Shown piece by piece: positions 17,767 to 26,683 of a DNA stretch of 64,000 bases. The stretch's first letter is position 1. Each line of letters begins with the position of its first letter. Position numbers and translations under genes: made by a program. Under the pieces are notes generated by a model, which ran no database searches, was not told where the DNA came from, and was given only the letters and a program-made list of their open reading frames with translations. The stretch is from DATLLN01 sp963720885 (GTDB taxonomy: Bacteria > Actinomycetota > Thermoleophilia > Gaiellales > JAICJC01), in the NCBI GenBank assembly GCA_963720885.1, contig CAVRGW010000006.1:1013172-1077171 (forward strand), read 5' to 3'.

Positions 17767-18162
17767 ATGCCGAAGCCACGCCCACAGACCGACGCGCTCT
17801 CCGAGGAGTTCTGGGCGGCGGCGCGCGACGGCCGGCTGCTGATCCAGCGGTGCGAGCAGTGCGGCGAGCACCAGTGGTACCCGCGCGCCCACTGCCTGCG
17901 CTGCGGCGGTCAGCCAGCGTGGGTGGACGCCTCCGGGCGTGGCGTCGTCCACACGTTCACGGTCGTCCGCCGTTCGACCAACCCCGAGTTCGCGCCGGAC
18001 ACGCCGTACGTGTTCGCGATCATCGCACTGGAGGAGGGCGTGCGGATGGCCGCGCGGGTGGTCGACGTGCCGCCGGAGGACGTGCGCTGCGAGCTGCCGG
18101 TGCGGGCCGTCTTCCCGCCCGGAGACGACGAGACACCCCTGCCCTGCTTCACAGGAGGCTGA
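17767..18162 (+). CDS. DUF35 Zn-ribbon / OB-fold acyl-CoA-associated protein
   Basis: A 131-residue partner protein. An N-terminal helix (DALSEEFWAAARDGRLLIQR) precedes a rubredoxin-like zinc ribbon, CEQCGEHQWYPRAHCLRCGG, with all four cysteines. An OB fold follows (GVVHTFTVVRRSTNPEF to the end). DUF35 proteins complex with thiolase-like subunits and shape CoA-ester binding. The ATG at 17767 lies 10 bases after the thiolase stop. It fits the ChsH2-C/Ltp2-like arrangement. Confidence 0.85.
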   Translation: MPKPRPQTDALSEEFWAAARDGRLLIQRCEQCGEHQWYPRAHCLRCGGQPAWVDASGRGVVHTFTVVRRSTNPEFAPDTPYVFAIIALEEGVRMAARVVDVPPEDVRCELPVRAVFPPGDDETPLPCFTGG

Positions 18163-18163
18163 C

Positions 18164-18616
18164 GTGCCGACGTACCTCGAGGATCTGACGCCGGGCGCCG
18201 AGTTCCGCTCCGCCGGCCGGACGGTGACGGAGAGCGACATCATGGCGTTCGCCGGCGTCTCCGGCGACTTCAACCGGCTGCACACCGACGAGCCGTGGGT
18301 GCGCGAGAACACGCCGTTCGAGGGTCGCATCGCCCACGGGCTGCTGGTGCTGGCGATGTCGAGCGGGATGGCGACGCCGGGGCTCGACGACGTCGAGATC
18401 ATCGCCTATCTGGAGGAGACCCGGCGGTTCACCGGCCCCACCTATCCGGGCGACACGATCCACGCGCTGTGCCGCATCGACGACGTGCGGCCGAGCGGCT
18501 CGCGGCCGACGATGGGCGTCGTCTCGCTCGAGGTCGAAGTGCGCAACCAGCATGACGAGGTCGTCCAGTCCGGGCGCGATGTGTGGCTGGTCGCGCGCCG
18601 GCCGGAGCGAGCGTAG
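18164..18616 (+). CDS. MaoC-like (R)-specific enoyl-CoA hydratase
   Basis: A 150-residue single hot-dog domain. The hydratase 2 motif is visible as FAGVSGDFNRLHTDEPW with the catalytic Asp/His pair, followed by FEGRIAHGLLVLAMSSGM. It should hydrate an enoyl-CoA in the pathway encoded by the operon. A ribosome site AGGAGGCTGAC precedes the GTG at 18164, and the stop directly abuts the next GTG start at 18617. Confidence 0.85.
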   Translation: MPTYLEDLTPGAEFRSAGRTVTESDIMAFAGVSGDFNRLHTDEPWVRENTPFEGRIAHGLLVLAMSSGMATPGLDDVEIIAYLEETRRFTGPTYPGDTIHALCRIDDVRPSGSRPTMGVVSLEVEVRNQHDEVVQSGRDVWLVARRPERA

Positions 18617-19351
18617 GTGGCCGGCCTGGACGGCAAGGTCGCGCTGGTCACCGGCGCCGGGTCGGGGATCGGCGCGGCGGTTGCGCGACGGCTGGCCGCT
18701 GACGGCGGCTCGCTGATGCTGGCCGACCTCAGCGGCGATGCTGCCGCAGGTGTCGCTGCCGAGCTTGGCGACCGCGCCGCGTCCTGTGCGGTCGACGTCA
18801 GCCGGAGGGCGGACTGGGAGGCGGCGGTCGGTGAGACGGTCGGCGAGCTGGGAGGCCTCGACCTGCTCGTCAACTGCGCCGGCATCACCCGCGACCGCAC
18901 GTTGCTGAAGATGACCGACGACGAGTGGCGCTCCGTGATCGACGTGCACCTGACCGGCACCTGGCTGGGGTGCCAGCACGCCGTGCCGGCGATGCGCGAC
19001 CGTGGAGGCGGGGCGATCGTCAACGTTTCGTCGGAGGCACGGCATGGCTCGTTCGGCCAGGCAAACTACGCGTCGGCCAAGGCGGGCATCGTCGCCCTGA
19101 CCCGAACCGTGGCGCTCGAGCACTCGCGCCACGGCGTGCGCTGCAACGCGGTCGCCCCCGGGCCGGTGAACACGCCGATGCTGGACGCGGTGCCGGAGGA
19201 GGTCAAGCTCGGCTGGCTGCCGCAGATTCCGATGCGCCGGTTCGCGGAGCCGCAGGAGATCGCCGCGGTCGTCGCCTTCCTGCTCTCGGACGACGCGTCG
19301 TACGTCACCGGCCAGTGCGTGGCGGTCGACGGCGGGAGCACGTGGACCTGA
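18617..19351 (+). CDS. Short-chain dehydrogenase/reductase (FabG-like)
   Basis: A 244-residue classical SDR: the cofactor loop TGAGSGIGAAVARRLAADG, the NNAG-equivalent LLVNCAGITRD, catalytic Ser in IVNVSSEARHGSFGQ, YASAKAG with the Tyr-Lys pair, and the C-terminal SYVTGQCVAVDGGSTW. The DLSGD region after strand two suggests NAD(H) preference. It should oxidise the 3-hydroxyacyl-CoA formed by the MaoC hydratase next to it. The GTG start directly follows the MaoC stop, and the end overlaps the next gene by 10 bases. Confidence 0.85.
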   Translation: MAGLDGKVALVTGAGSGIGAAVARRLAADGGSLMLADLSGDAAAGVAAELGDRAASCAVDVSRRADWEAAVGETVGELGGLDLLVNCAGITRDRTLLKMTDDEWRSVIDVHLTGTWLGCQHAVPAMRDRGGGAIVNVSSEARHGSFGQANYASAKAGIVALTRTVALEHSRHGVRCNAVAPGPVNTPMLDAVPEEVKLGWLPQIPMRRFAEPQEIAAVVAFLLSDDASYVTGQCVAVDGGSTWT

Positions 19352-21423
19352 CACGGACGCTCGATTCGCTGTTCGCCCCGTCGTCGGTGGTCGTGTACGG
19401 GGCCTCCGACGTCCACGGGTCGTGGGGCAGGGCGGTGGCCGAGCGGCTGCTGCGGGGTGAGCCGGAGCGGCCGGTGTACTTCGTCAGCGAGCGCCGGCCC
19501 GAGGTGCTGGGACGGGCGACGGTGCGCTCGCTCGACGGGCTGCCGGAGGTGCCGGAGCTGGCGGTGCTGGTCGTCCCGTCGCGGGTGCTGCCGGACGTGG
19601 CCGACCAGGTGCTCGGCGCCGGCGTCCGTGCGGTGGTCGCCATCGCCGCCGGGTTCGGCGAAACCGGCGAGGCGGGCCGTGAGGTCGAGCGGCGGATGGC
19701 CCGGGCCGCGCATGCGGCCGGCGCGGTGCTGCTCGGCCCGAACTGCATGGGCGTCGTCGACACGGGCAGCGGCCTGCATGCTGCCCCCTGGATCGATCTT
19801 CCCGCGGGCGACGTGGCGTTCGTCTCCCAGTCGGGCAACCTGAGCATCGACTTCGGCGACCGGGCACGCGACCTGGCGCTCGGCTTCTCGCGCTTCGTCT
19901 CGGTTGGCAACCAGGCGGATGTCACGGTCGCCGAGGTGCTGGCTGACTGCGTGTCTCACGACCAGACCCGTGCCGTCGCCGTGTACTGCGAGGCGTTTCC
20001 CGACGGCCGTGCGTTCGGCCGGGCCGCGCTCGCGCTGCGCGAGGCCGGCAAGCCGGTGGTGTTGCTGGCGCCCGGCCGGTCGGCGGCCGGTGCAAGGGCC
20101 GCGCTGTCGCATACCGGCGCGATGGTCGGCGACTCGGCCGTGGTCGATGCGATGTGCGCCGCCTGCGGTGCGGTGCGGGTCTGGACGCCGCGGGAGATGG
20201 CCGAGGCGGTGGCGGCGCTGAGGACTCTGCCGGCGCCGCGCGGCCGCCGGGTCGGGGTGATCACGACCGGCGGGGGCAACGGCGTGATCGCTTCCGATGC
20301 CGTCGTCGCGGTCGGGCTGGAGGTACCGGTGCTCCCGCCCGAGACTGCGCAGCTGATCGCCGGCGCGGTGCCGCAGTCCGCGTCCACCGACAACCCCGTC
20401 GATCTGATCGGCGCGACGCTCAGTGACGCGGGCAACCTGGTTTCGGTGGCAGGCCTCCTGCTGGACTCCGGCGCCGTCGACGCCGTGGCCGTCACCGGTT
20501 CGCCGTTCTCGATGTGGTTCGACGCCGACGAGTCGCTGGCCGGCCTCGAGCGTGACTCGGTCGCCGGCTTCCGTCAGCTGGTCGACCGCACGGCGATGCC
20601 GGTGGTGTTCGCGACCGACCGCCCGTCGTCGCCGACGGTGGCCGAGGCGGTCGCCGCAGGCCTTGTCGTCCATCGTGACATCGAGTCGTCGGCGCGGGCG
20701 CTGCGCGTCGCCTGGGACGCCGCGGCCGATCCCTCCGGCGTGCTGGACGAACCGGCTGCCGAGCCGCCGGTGACGGCGGCCGGGTACTGGGTGGCGCGCG
20801 AGGCCGTCGCGGCGCTGGGGATCCCGGTCGTGCCCGCCGAGCTCGTCCACGACGCCGGTCAGGCGCTCGCGGCCGCGGGCCGGCTGGGGTACCCGGTCGT
20901 GCTCAAGGCACTCGCCGGCGAGCACAAGTCGGACGCCGGTGGCGTCGTGCTCGGCGTCGAGGGCGAGGTCGCGCTGGAGCAGGCGATCGCCGTGACCACG
21001 GAGCGGCTGGCGCCGGGCGCCTGGACGGTCGAGCAGATGCTCGACGCCGGCCCCTCGGTCGAGCTGCTGCTGGGGTGCCGGCGCGATCCCGCGTTCGGGT
21101 GCGTGGCCGTGGCCGGTGCGGGCGGGAGGCTGGCCGAGCTGGCCGGGGACACCGCCGTGGCGCTGGCCCCGGTCGACGACGACGGCGCGCTGCGGCTGCT
21201 GACACGGCTCCGGTGTGCGGCCCTGCTGGGTGGCTATCGCGGCGGTCCGGCGCTCGCGGCCGGCCATGCCGCTGCGGCGCTCGCAGCGCTCAGCCGGTTC
21301 GCCGCCGCGCATCCCGAGATCGCCGAGATCGAGATCAACCCGCTGGTGGTCGCGGCCGGCGGAGCCTGGGCGCTCGACGCTCGCATCATCCTCGACCAGG
21401 GAGGCAGCCATGCCCGACGTTGA
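19342..21423 (+). CDS. NDP-forming acyl-CoA synthetase (acetate-CoA ligase family)
   Basis: A 693-residue protein with the full ADP-forming domain order. First is a CoA-binding domain (SSVVVYGASDVHGSWGRAVA, residues about 10-130). Next come succinyl-CoA-ligase-like domains with the phospho-histidine segment ALSHTGAMVGDSAVVDA (about residue 255). Last is a C-terminal ATP-grasp domain (GYPVVLKALAGEHKSDAGGV, then IEINPLVVA). It activates a carboxylic acid to its CoA thioester with ATP, or runs the reverse. The GTG at 19342 overlaps the SDR gene by 10 bases. In this operon it could prime the substrate for oxidation; which acid is not evident. Confidence 0.85.
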   Translation: MDLTRTLDSLFAPSSVVVYGASDVHGSWGRAVAERLLRGEPERPVYFVSERRPEVLGRATVRSLDGLPEVPELAVLVVPSRVLPDVADQVLGAGVRAVVAIAAGFGETGEAGREVERRMARAAHAAGAVLLGPNCMGVVDTGSGLHAAPWIDLPAGDVAFVSQSGNLSIDFGDRARDLALGFSRFVSVGNQADVTVAEVLADCVSHDQTRAVAVYCEAFPDGRAFGRAALALREAGKPVVLLAPGRSAAGARAALSHTGAMVGDSAVVDAMCAACGAVRVWTPREMAEAVAALRTLPAPRGRRVGVITTGGGNGVIASDAVVAVGLEVPVLPPETAQLIAGAVPQSASTDNPVDLIGATLSDAGNLVSVAGLLLDSGAVDAVAVTGSPFSMWFDADESLAGLERDSVAGFRQLVDRTAMPVVFATDRPSSPTVAEAVAAGLVVHRDIESSARALRVAWDAAADPSGVLDEPAAEPPVTAAGYWVAREAVAALGIPVVPAELVHDAGQALAAAGRLGYPVVLKALAGEHKSDAGGVVLGVEGEVALEQAIAVTTERLAPGAWTVEQMLDAGPSVELLLGCRRDPAFGCVAVAGAGGRLAELAGDTAVALAPVDDDGALRLLTRLRCAALLGGYRGGPALAAGHAAAALAALSRFAAAHPEIAEIEINPLVVAAGGAWALDARIILDQGGSHARR

Positions 21424-22546
21424 CGACGAGCTCGTCGAGCTCGCCCACGACTTCGCCGAGCGCGAGATGCGGCCGCAGGCTGCCCGCTACGACGAGTCCG
21501 GGGAGTTCCCGTGGGACATCGTGCACCGAGCCGCGGAGCTCGGCCTCGCCAGCTACGACCTGCCCGAGGAGTACGGCGGGGGAGGGGTGTCGAGCCTGCT
21601 GACCGGCGCCCGGATCATCGAGGAGCTGGCGTGGGGCGACGCGCCGATGGCCGGCTGCATCGGAGGTGGCGGGTTCTTTGCCGGCCCGATCGTCGCCATG
21701 GGAGACGAAGCGCAGAAGCAGCGGTGGGTGACGCCGCTGTGCACGGAGCGGCCGCCGATCGGCGCGCTGGCCACGACCGAGCCCGAGGTTGGATCCGACG
21801 CCGCGGCGATGACATCGCACGCCCGGCGCAACGAGACGGACGACGGCTACGTGCTGAACGGGCAGAAGACGTGGATCTCGAACGCGCCGGTCGCCGATCT
21901 GTACTTGGTGTTCGCGACCGTCGCCCCGGGGACGCGGTCGAAGGGGATCACGGCGTTCGTCCTCGAGCGCGGCGACCCGGGCTTCGAGATCGGCCGCAAG
22001 CTGCCTAAGATGGGTGCCCGCTGCTACCCCGCCGGCGAGCTGTTCTTCACCGACTGCGCGTTGCCCGACGACCGGCGGGTCGGGGACGAGGGCCAGGGGT
22101 TCTACGGCGTGATGCGCTGGTTCGACGTGACCCGCGTGCAGCTGGCGGCGAACTCGATCGGTATCGGCCGGGCGGCACTCGAGTACGCCGTCGAGTACGC
22201 GAAGCAGCGGCACGCGTTCGGCAAGGCGATCCACGAGTTCCAGGCCGTGTCGTTCCGGCTGGTCGACGCGCGGATGAAGCTCGACCAGGCGCGGCTGATG
22301 GCCCACCACGCCGCACGGCTGGCCGATGCCGGGATGAGCTTCTCGACCGAGGCCTCGATGGCCAAGCTGGCGGCGTCCGAGGCCGCCTGGTTCTCGACCT
22401 GGGCGTGCTGCCAGACGCTGGGCGGCTACTCGTACTCGACCGAGTACCCGGCCGAGCGCTGGCTGCGCAACGCCAAGCTCGAGGAGCTGTACGAGGGCAC
22501 CAACGACATCCAGCGGCTGATCATCTCCCGCAGCATGTTCCGCTAG
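21410..22546 (+). CDS. Acyl-CoA dehydrogenase
   Basis: A 378-residue flavoenzyme with the standard family signatures: LPEEYGGGG, the FAD-contact ALATTEPEVGSDAAAMTSHA, WISNAPVADLYLVFA, and the C-terminal QTLGGYSYSTEYPAERWLRN, then LEELYEGTNDIQRLIISRSM. The glutamate in YEGTND is the likely catalytic base. It introduces the 2,3 double bond ahead of the MaoC hydratase. The ATG at 21410 overlaps the ligase gene by 14 bases. Last gene of the TetR-facing operon. Confidence 0.9.
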   Translation: MPDVDDELVELAHDFAEREMRPQAARYDESGEFPWDIVHRAAELGLASYDLPEEYGGGGVSSLLTGARIIEELAWGDAPMAGCIGGGGFFAGPIVAMGDEAQKQRWVTPLCTERPPIGALATTEPEVGSDAAAMTSHARRNETDDGYVLNGQKTWISNAPVADLYLVFATVAPGTRSKGITAFVLERGDPGFEIGRKLPKMGARCYPAGELFFTDCALPDDRRVGDEGQGFYGVMRWFDVTRVQLAANSIGIGRAALEYAVEYAKQRHAFGKAIHEFQAVSFRLVDARMKLDQARLMAHHAARLADAGMSFSTEASMAKLAASEAAWFSTWACCQTLGGYSYSTEYPAERWLRNAKLEELYEGTNDIQRLIISRSMFR

Positions 22547-22643
22547 CGGCTTCGCCAGACCGACACCGCACCTGAACCGCTCGCATACCGGGGTCGCGAC
22601 TACGTTGACGGGCGTCCGAGAACCCGTCAATCAAGGAGGATCC

Positions 22644-24179
22644 ATGGGATCTCGAAAGAGGCTGGGAGCGGCTGCCTCTGCCTGCGTCGCGATGGCGATC
22701 TTTGCAGGCCCGGCTGCCGCGCTGCCGATCGGCATTCCCAGCGCCAACCCGGACTCCGGCACTCCGCCGAACAGGATCGTCAACGGCTACCAACTCGTCA
22801 GAACAGCGGTCGGCAGCGACCCGCTGGAGAACCCGTCCGGCCCGATCACCACGTTCGGCCGGCTGAGCGATGACACGGCCACCGAGCCGGACGGCAACAC
22901 CTACCTGGTGCTGCCCGGCGGCCTCGGCGGACCGACTCCCGGATACGACTACGGCCACCACTTCGTGTTCCAGGGCCATGAGAACGGCGACGATCTCGCC
23001 TACATCACGCGGGTCAATCTCGACGTCTCCGATCCGGCCCACCGGATCACGCTGCTGACGCCGACCGGCGCGGACGGTCTGACCCATTTCAGCGCGCTCG
23101 ACGGCACCGCGTGGGATCCGTTCACGCGGACGCTGCTGTTCACCCAGGAAAACGGGACGGACGGCGGCGTCGTCGAACTGAAGCCCGACGGCTCGGCGCT
23201 GCACACGCTCGACGGTGTGTTCGGCAAGGGCAGCTACGAGGGGATCCGGGTCGACGACCACGGCAACCTGATCGTCGACGAGGACGAGGGCGGCACCACC
23301 CTGCATACCGATCCCAACGACCCGTCCAGCCCGACCGGGCCCCGGCAGCCGAACTCGTTCGTCTACCGGTTCGTGCCGAACGACCGCTCCGACCTGAGCG
23401 CGGGCGGCGTCCTGCAGGCGCTGCAGGTGACGGTCAACGGGACGCCGGTGATCTTCCACCCGAACGATCCGGTCGGCGACACGTTCACCTCGCAGGGGCA
23501 GCTGAAGATCAACACGCCGGGCACCTCGTGGCCGGTGCGCTGGGTGACGCTGCACAACACGGCGACCGACGGGTTCTCGCCGTTCGATGCCAACGCGGCC
23601 GCGAAGGCGGCGGGGGCGACGCCGTTCAAGCGGCCCGAGAACGGCGGGTTCCAGCCGGGCAGCGACTTCCGGACGTACGTGTTCGACGCGACCGGCGACA
23701 CGGACGCGGAGGTCGCCCTGGCACCGGCCGTGGTTGCCCGCGGCGGCTGGGGAGCGCTCTACAAGCTGCACTTCAACACGAGCGGCCGGGGCGGCCGGAT
23801 CTCGATCGCGGTGCTCGGCAACTCCGTGCATTCGTCCTTCGACACGCTCGCGTTCGCGTCGAACAACACGTTCCTGACCGGCGAGGATCGCGGCAACACG
23901 CTCCACGAGCAGCTGAACGCGCTGGACTCGGTCTGGCGGTACCGGCTCGGGGATCCCAACGGCCAGCGGTTCATCGCACTCGGCCGTGACCCGGTCTCAC
24001 TGTTCGAGGGCGAGGACAACGAGCCCACCGGTGTCGAGGTCGGCAACGGCAACGACGGGCCCGGCGGCATGAAGGGCACGCTGGCGTCATTGACCAGGGC
24101 GCGGTCGTTCACCACCCAGCAGCACGGCCAGAACACGCTCTGGGAGATCGTCCGCACGTTCGCCCGCCAGCCGGGCTGA
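22644..24179 (+). CDS. Secreted PhoX/DUF839-like phosphatase family protein
   Basis: A 511-residue exported protein. The start ATG at 22644 follows AAGGAGGATCC. A signal peptide (GAAASACVAMAIFAGPAAALP) leads into a beta-propeller-like domain with repeated acidic loops (AWDPFTRTLLFTQENGTDGG, KGSYEGIRVDDHGNLIVDED) and a C-terminal FEGEDNEPTGVEVGNG, as in DUF839/PhoX-type proteins, which bind calcium and iron and hydrolyse phosphate esters. No partner genes are adjacent; it is a single transcription unit closed by the hairpin at 24194. The family assignment is moderate and the activity unproven. Confidence 0.65.
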   Translation: MGSRKRLGAAASACVAMAIFAGPAAALPIGIPSANPDSGTPPNRIVNGYQLVRTAVGSDPLENPSGPITTFGRLSDDTATEPDGNTYLVLPGGLGGPTPGYDYGHHFVFQGHENGDDLAYITRVNLDVSDPAHRITLLTPTGADGLTHFSALDGTAWDPFTRTLLFTQENGTDGGVVELKPDGSALHTLDGVFGKGSYEGIRVDDHGNLIVDEDEGGTTLHTDPNDPSSPTGPRQPNSFVYRFVPNDRSDLSAGGVLQALQVTVNGTPVIFHPNDPVGDTFTSQGQLKINTPGTSWPVRWVTLHNTATDGFSPFDANAAAKAAGATPFKRPENGGFQPGSDFRTYVFDATGDTDAEVALAPAVVARGGWGALYKLHFNTSGRGGRISIAVLGNSVHSSFDTLAFASNNTFLTGEDRGNTLHEQLNALDSVWRYRLGDPNGQRFIALGRDPVSLFEGEDNEPTGVEVGNGNDGPGGMKGTLASLTRARSFTTQQHGQNTLWEIVRTFARQPG

Positions 24180-24193
24180 GCCCGTCCGCGGGA

Positions 24194-24221
24194 GGGGGCC
24201 GGTCATGCGCGGCCGGCCCCC
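24194..24221 (+). terminator. Hairpin terminator after the PhoX-like gene
   Basis: GGGGGCCGG and CCGGCCCCC pair around a ten-base loop, 14 bases past the stop codon. Confidence 0.7.
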
Positions 24222-24252
24222 ATCGGGTAGCGAGCTTGGCATACTGGCGGCG

Positions 24253-24789
24253 ATGACCCGCTACGTCGGATTCCTGCGCGGCATCAACGTCGGCAAGGCG
24301 AAGCGGCTGGCGATGGCCGACCTACGGGAGATGTGCGAGGAGCTCGGACTCGAGGGCGTGCGCACACAGGGCCAGAGCGGCAACCTGGTCTTCGACTCCA
24401 CGGTGTCCGTCCGCCGGCTCGAGTCGCAGATCGGCGACGCGATCCGCAAGGGGTTCGGGATGGACGTTGTGGTCGTGGTGCGCACGGCTGCACAGCTGGC
24501 GGCGGTGATCAAGCGCAACCCGTTCGAAAAGCTGGTCACCGTCCCCAAGTACTCGACCGTCAGCTTCCTGGCCAGGAAGCCGGCGGCCCGGGTGCTGGCC
24601 GACATCGATCCTGCCGAGTACGAGCCGGAGCGCTTCGAGCTGCACGGCACCGAGCTGTACGTGTGGATGCCGCAGGGGCAGATCAAGAGCCGCCTGAACA
24701 AGGTGCTGACCGACGACAAGCTGGGCGTCGCCGCGACGAATCGCAACTGGAACACGCTCCTCAAGCTGAACGAGATGGCCGCCGCCTGA
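24253..24789 (+). CDS. DUF1697 family protein
   Basis: A 178-residue cytoplasmic protein with the family opening TRYVGFLRGINVGKAKRLAM, the central TQGQSGNLVF strand and the C-terminal TNRNWNTLLKLNEMA typical of DUF1697. The biochemical role of the family is not established. An upstream ATG at 24205 would fall inside the terminator hairpin, so the ATG at 24253 is preferred. It stands alone upstream of a hypothetical gene. Confidence 0.8.
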   Translation: MTRYVGFLRGINVGKAKRLAMADLREMCEELGLEGVRTQGQSGNLVFDSTVSVRRLESQIGDAIRKGFGMDVVVVVRTAAQLAAVIKRNPFEKLVTVPKYSTVSFLARKPAARVLADIDPAEYEPERFELHGTELYVWMPQGQIKSRLNKVLTDDKLGVAATNRNWNTLLKLNEMAAA

Positions 24790-24808
24790 GCGGCGTTCGG
24801 GAGCTGGG

Positions 24809-25450
24809 CTGGCCCAGGACGACCCACACGCCGCGTTCGCGCGCGAGGCCGCGGCGGACGGCGTCGAGCTTCGTGGCGGGGCGTTCGACTGGCTGTCGGA
24901 GCAGGGCCACGTCGGCTTCGAGCGGGTCGCCAGGGCGCGTCGCGACCCGGCGATCGTCGCCCCGGCCCGGGCCGCGATCGAGATCCTCGGACTGATCTTC
25001 GCCAGGCTGCGGGGCGACGTCACGGTTCTGGCCGCATCCCGCGAGAACCTGCTGCTGCCGGTCGACCTGGTGCATGAGCCCAGCGGGACGCTGATCCAGG
25101 TCGACGGCCCCGAGCACTTCACGTCGTACCGGCTGACGACGCTCGAGCTGTATCCGGCGGACGCAGCGATCGGCTTCGACGCGGGCGATTACCGGCGCCT
25201 GTGCCAGGAGCTCGCGTCCGTCTCCGATGCGATCGCGCGAGGGATGGCGGCCAAGGCGTTCGGACTCGGCGGCGTCCAGCGGGAGCGTGCGTACCACGAC
25301 GCGTTGTTCGATCTGGCAACTCCCGCGATGGGGCATCCGCCCCTGATCCGGGTCGCCGCCGTGGACGGCGACGGCGCGGCCGCCTACCGGCGGGTGCGCG
25401 ACGTGCTGGCGCCGCTCAGCGGCGGCGGGGGTCGACAGACTCGTCCGTGA
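24809..25450 (+). CDS. Hypothetical protein with possible CTG start
   Basis: The frame is open from about 24770, yet contains no ATG or GTG before 25070. The best start is CTG at 24809, six bases after GGGAG, giving 213 residues (AQDDPHAAFAREAAADGVEL onward). The central LLLPVDLVHEPSGTLIQVDG followed by PEHFTSYRLTTLELYP resembles the strand-strand core of RAP or PD-(D/E)XK nuclease-like domains (D...IQVDG), but without an obvious full motif. The 3' end overlaps a converging zinc-ribbon gene by about 35 bases. The function is unknown. Confidence 0.5.
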   Translation: MAQDDPHAAFAREAAADGVELRGGAFDWLSEQGHVGFERVARARRDPAIVAPARAAIEILGLIFARLRGDVTVLAASRENLLLPVDLVHEPSGTLIQVDGPEHFTSYRLTTLELYPADAAIGFDAGDYRRLCQELASVSDAIARGMAAKAFGLGGVQRERAYHDALFDLATPAMGHPPLIRVAAVDGDGAAAYRRVRDVLAPLSGGGGRQTRP

Positions 25451-25658
25451 TCGCCACGTTCACGGTCTTGCAGCGCGCGCACTTCACGCGCACCTTCTTC
25501 GTCATGTAGGCGCCGTCCATCGACGCCGCGAGGACGGTGCCGCACTGGACGCAGACGTAGTCGTCGGGGCCGTTGCCCTTGAACACCGGGCGGTCGGGAT
25601 CGTCCTGGATAGCCGTGCCGCCGTCGCGGGGCACCTCGCCCGGCCGGATCTCGCGCAT
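25416..25658 (-). CDS. Small zinc-ribbon protein downstream of coxG
   Basis: About 80 residues with two CxxC pairs (YVCVQCGTVLAASMDG and KVRVKCARCKTVNVA), which should bind one zinc ion. The ATG at 25658 follows GAGGATC; a GTG at 25682 is an alternative start next to the coxG stop. Its position, directly behind coxG, suggests a link with the CO dehydrogenase genes, perhaps as an assembly factor, but no family function is known. Confidence 0.6.
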   Translation of the reverse strand: MREIRPGEVPRDGGTAIQDDPDRPVFKGNGPDDYVCVQCGTVLAASMDGAYMTKKVRVKCARCKTVNVAITDESVDPRRR

Positions 25659-25683
25659 CGTGATCCTCGCCACGCGGCGCACC

Positions 25684-26115
25684 TCAGAGCTGGCCGAGCT
25701 TGCCGGCGAAGTCCTTGACCAACGCGTCGAGCACGCCGATGACGACCCCCTCGCCCATCGACGCGGCCTTGCCGGTGATCTGTGCGTTGGTGTGGATCGT
25801 GCCGCCGCCGTCCGCCAGGCTGAACGCGATGGTCGCGTTGGCGTAGCCCTGGCCGCCGGCTTCGCGAGACTTCACCGTCATCACGACTCTGTGTGCCTCG
25901 GGATCCTGTTCGGTGACCTCGAGTGTGCCGGTGAACGTCATCGACATCGCGCCCATCTTGACCTTGATCTCGGCTCGGACGCCGTCGGGGCCGGTTCGCT
26001 CGAGGACGGACGCGCCCTCGACGCACGGGACGACCCGCTCGAGGTCGAGAATCGTCGCGTAGCTGTCATCCAGCGTCCGCGCCGTGGTGAAGGAGTGGTC
26101 GAGCTCAACGGCCAT
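25684..26115 (-). CDS. coxG: CoxG-like SRPBCC protein
   Basis: A 143-residue SRPBCC-fold protein (VELDHSFTTARTLDDSYATI, the CVEGASVLERTGPDGVRAEI core, and ITGKAASMGEGVVIGVLDAL at the end). It matches the carbon monoxide dehydrogenase subunit G family, which in Afipia (Oligotropha) carboxidovorans helps attach CO dehydrogenase to the membrane. The hydrophobic pocket of the fold could hold a quinone or lipid. It is separated from the main cox operon by a palindromic repeat and the divergent yceI gene. An in-frame ATG at 26127 is an alternative start. Confidence 0.8.
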   Translation of the reverse strand: MAVELDHSFTTARTLDDSYATILDLERVVPCVEGASVLERTGPDGVRAEIKVKMGAMSMTFTGTLEVTEQDPEAHRVVMTVKSREAGGQGYANATIAFSLADGGGTIHTNAQITGKAASMGEGVVIGVLDALVKDFAGKLGQL

Positions 26116-26142
26116 CGGCCGGCGCATTATAGGGTTCGGGGC

Positions 26143-26682
26143 ATGCCGATCGACCCGGGAACGTACGAGCTGGGGCCCGGCAACGGCACCCTGTCCGTGT
26201 TCACCGAGCGCACCGGTGCCGCCGCGAAGGCGGGCCACAATCTGCACTTCGACGTGACCTCGTGGAGCGCCACGGTGACGGTGGCCGACGACCCGTCCGC
26301 CAGTGCGATCGAGGTCACCGCCGACGGTGGGTCGCTCAAGGTGATCGAGGGCACCGGCGGGGTGCAGTCGCTCGACGACGACAACAAGGCGGACATCGAG
26401 CAGACCGTCGACGACGAGATCCTGCGCCGGCAGCCGGTGACGTTCCGCTCGTCGAAGGTGACCCCCGCCGCCGGCGGCTGGCGCGCGGAGGGCGAGCTGA
26501 CGCTGCTCGGCGCGACGCGACCCTTCGCCTTCGACGTGCGCTTCGGCGACGACGGCTCGATCGGTGCCGAGGTGGTGCTCAAGCAGACCCTCTGGGGCCT
26601 CAAGCCCTACTCGACGCTCTTCGGAGCGCTCAAGGTCGTCGACGAGGTCACGATCCGCGTCCAGGCGGGCCTTCCTGCCTGA
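26143..26682 (+). CDS. YceI-family lipocalin-like protein
   Basis: A 179-residue YceI-type protein with the family start DPGTYELGPGNGTLSVFTER and core GHNLHFDVTSWSATVTV, ending KPYSTLFGALKVVDEVTIRV. YceI proteins bind isoprenoid lipids such as quinones in a beta barrel. No signal peptide is present, so this copy is probably cytoplasmic. It is divergent from coxG with only 27 bases between, and the two could be co-regulated. A lipid or quinone-carrier role beside coxG is attractive but inferred. Confidence 0.8.
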   Translation: MPIDPGTYELGPGNGTLSVFTERTGAAAKAGHNLHFDVTSWSATVTVADDPSASAIEVTADGGSLKVIEGTGGVQSLDDDNKADIEQTVDDEILRRQPVTFRSSKVTPAAGGWRAEGELTLLGATRPFAFDVRFGDDGSIGAEVVLKQTLWGLKPYSTLFGALKVVDEVTIRVQAGLPA

Positions 26683-26683
26683 C

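Noticed and set aside
24205..24252. Upstream ATG for the DUF1697 gene
   Set aside because: It lies within the terminator hairpin of the previous gene, and the added residues do not match the family start.
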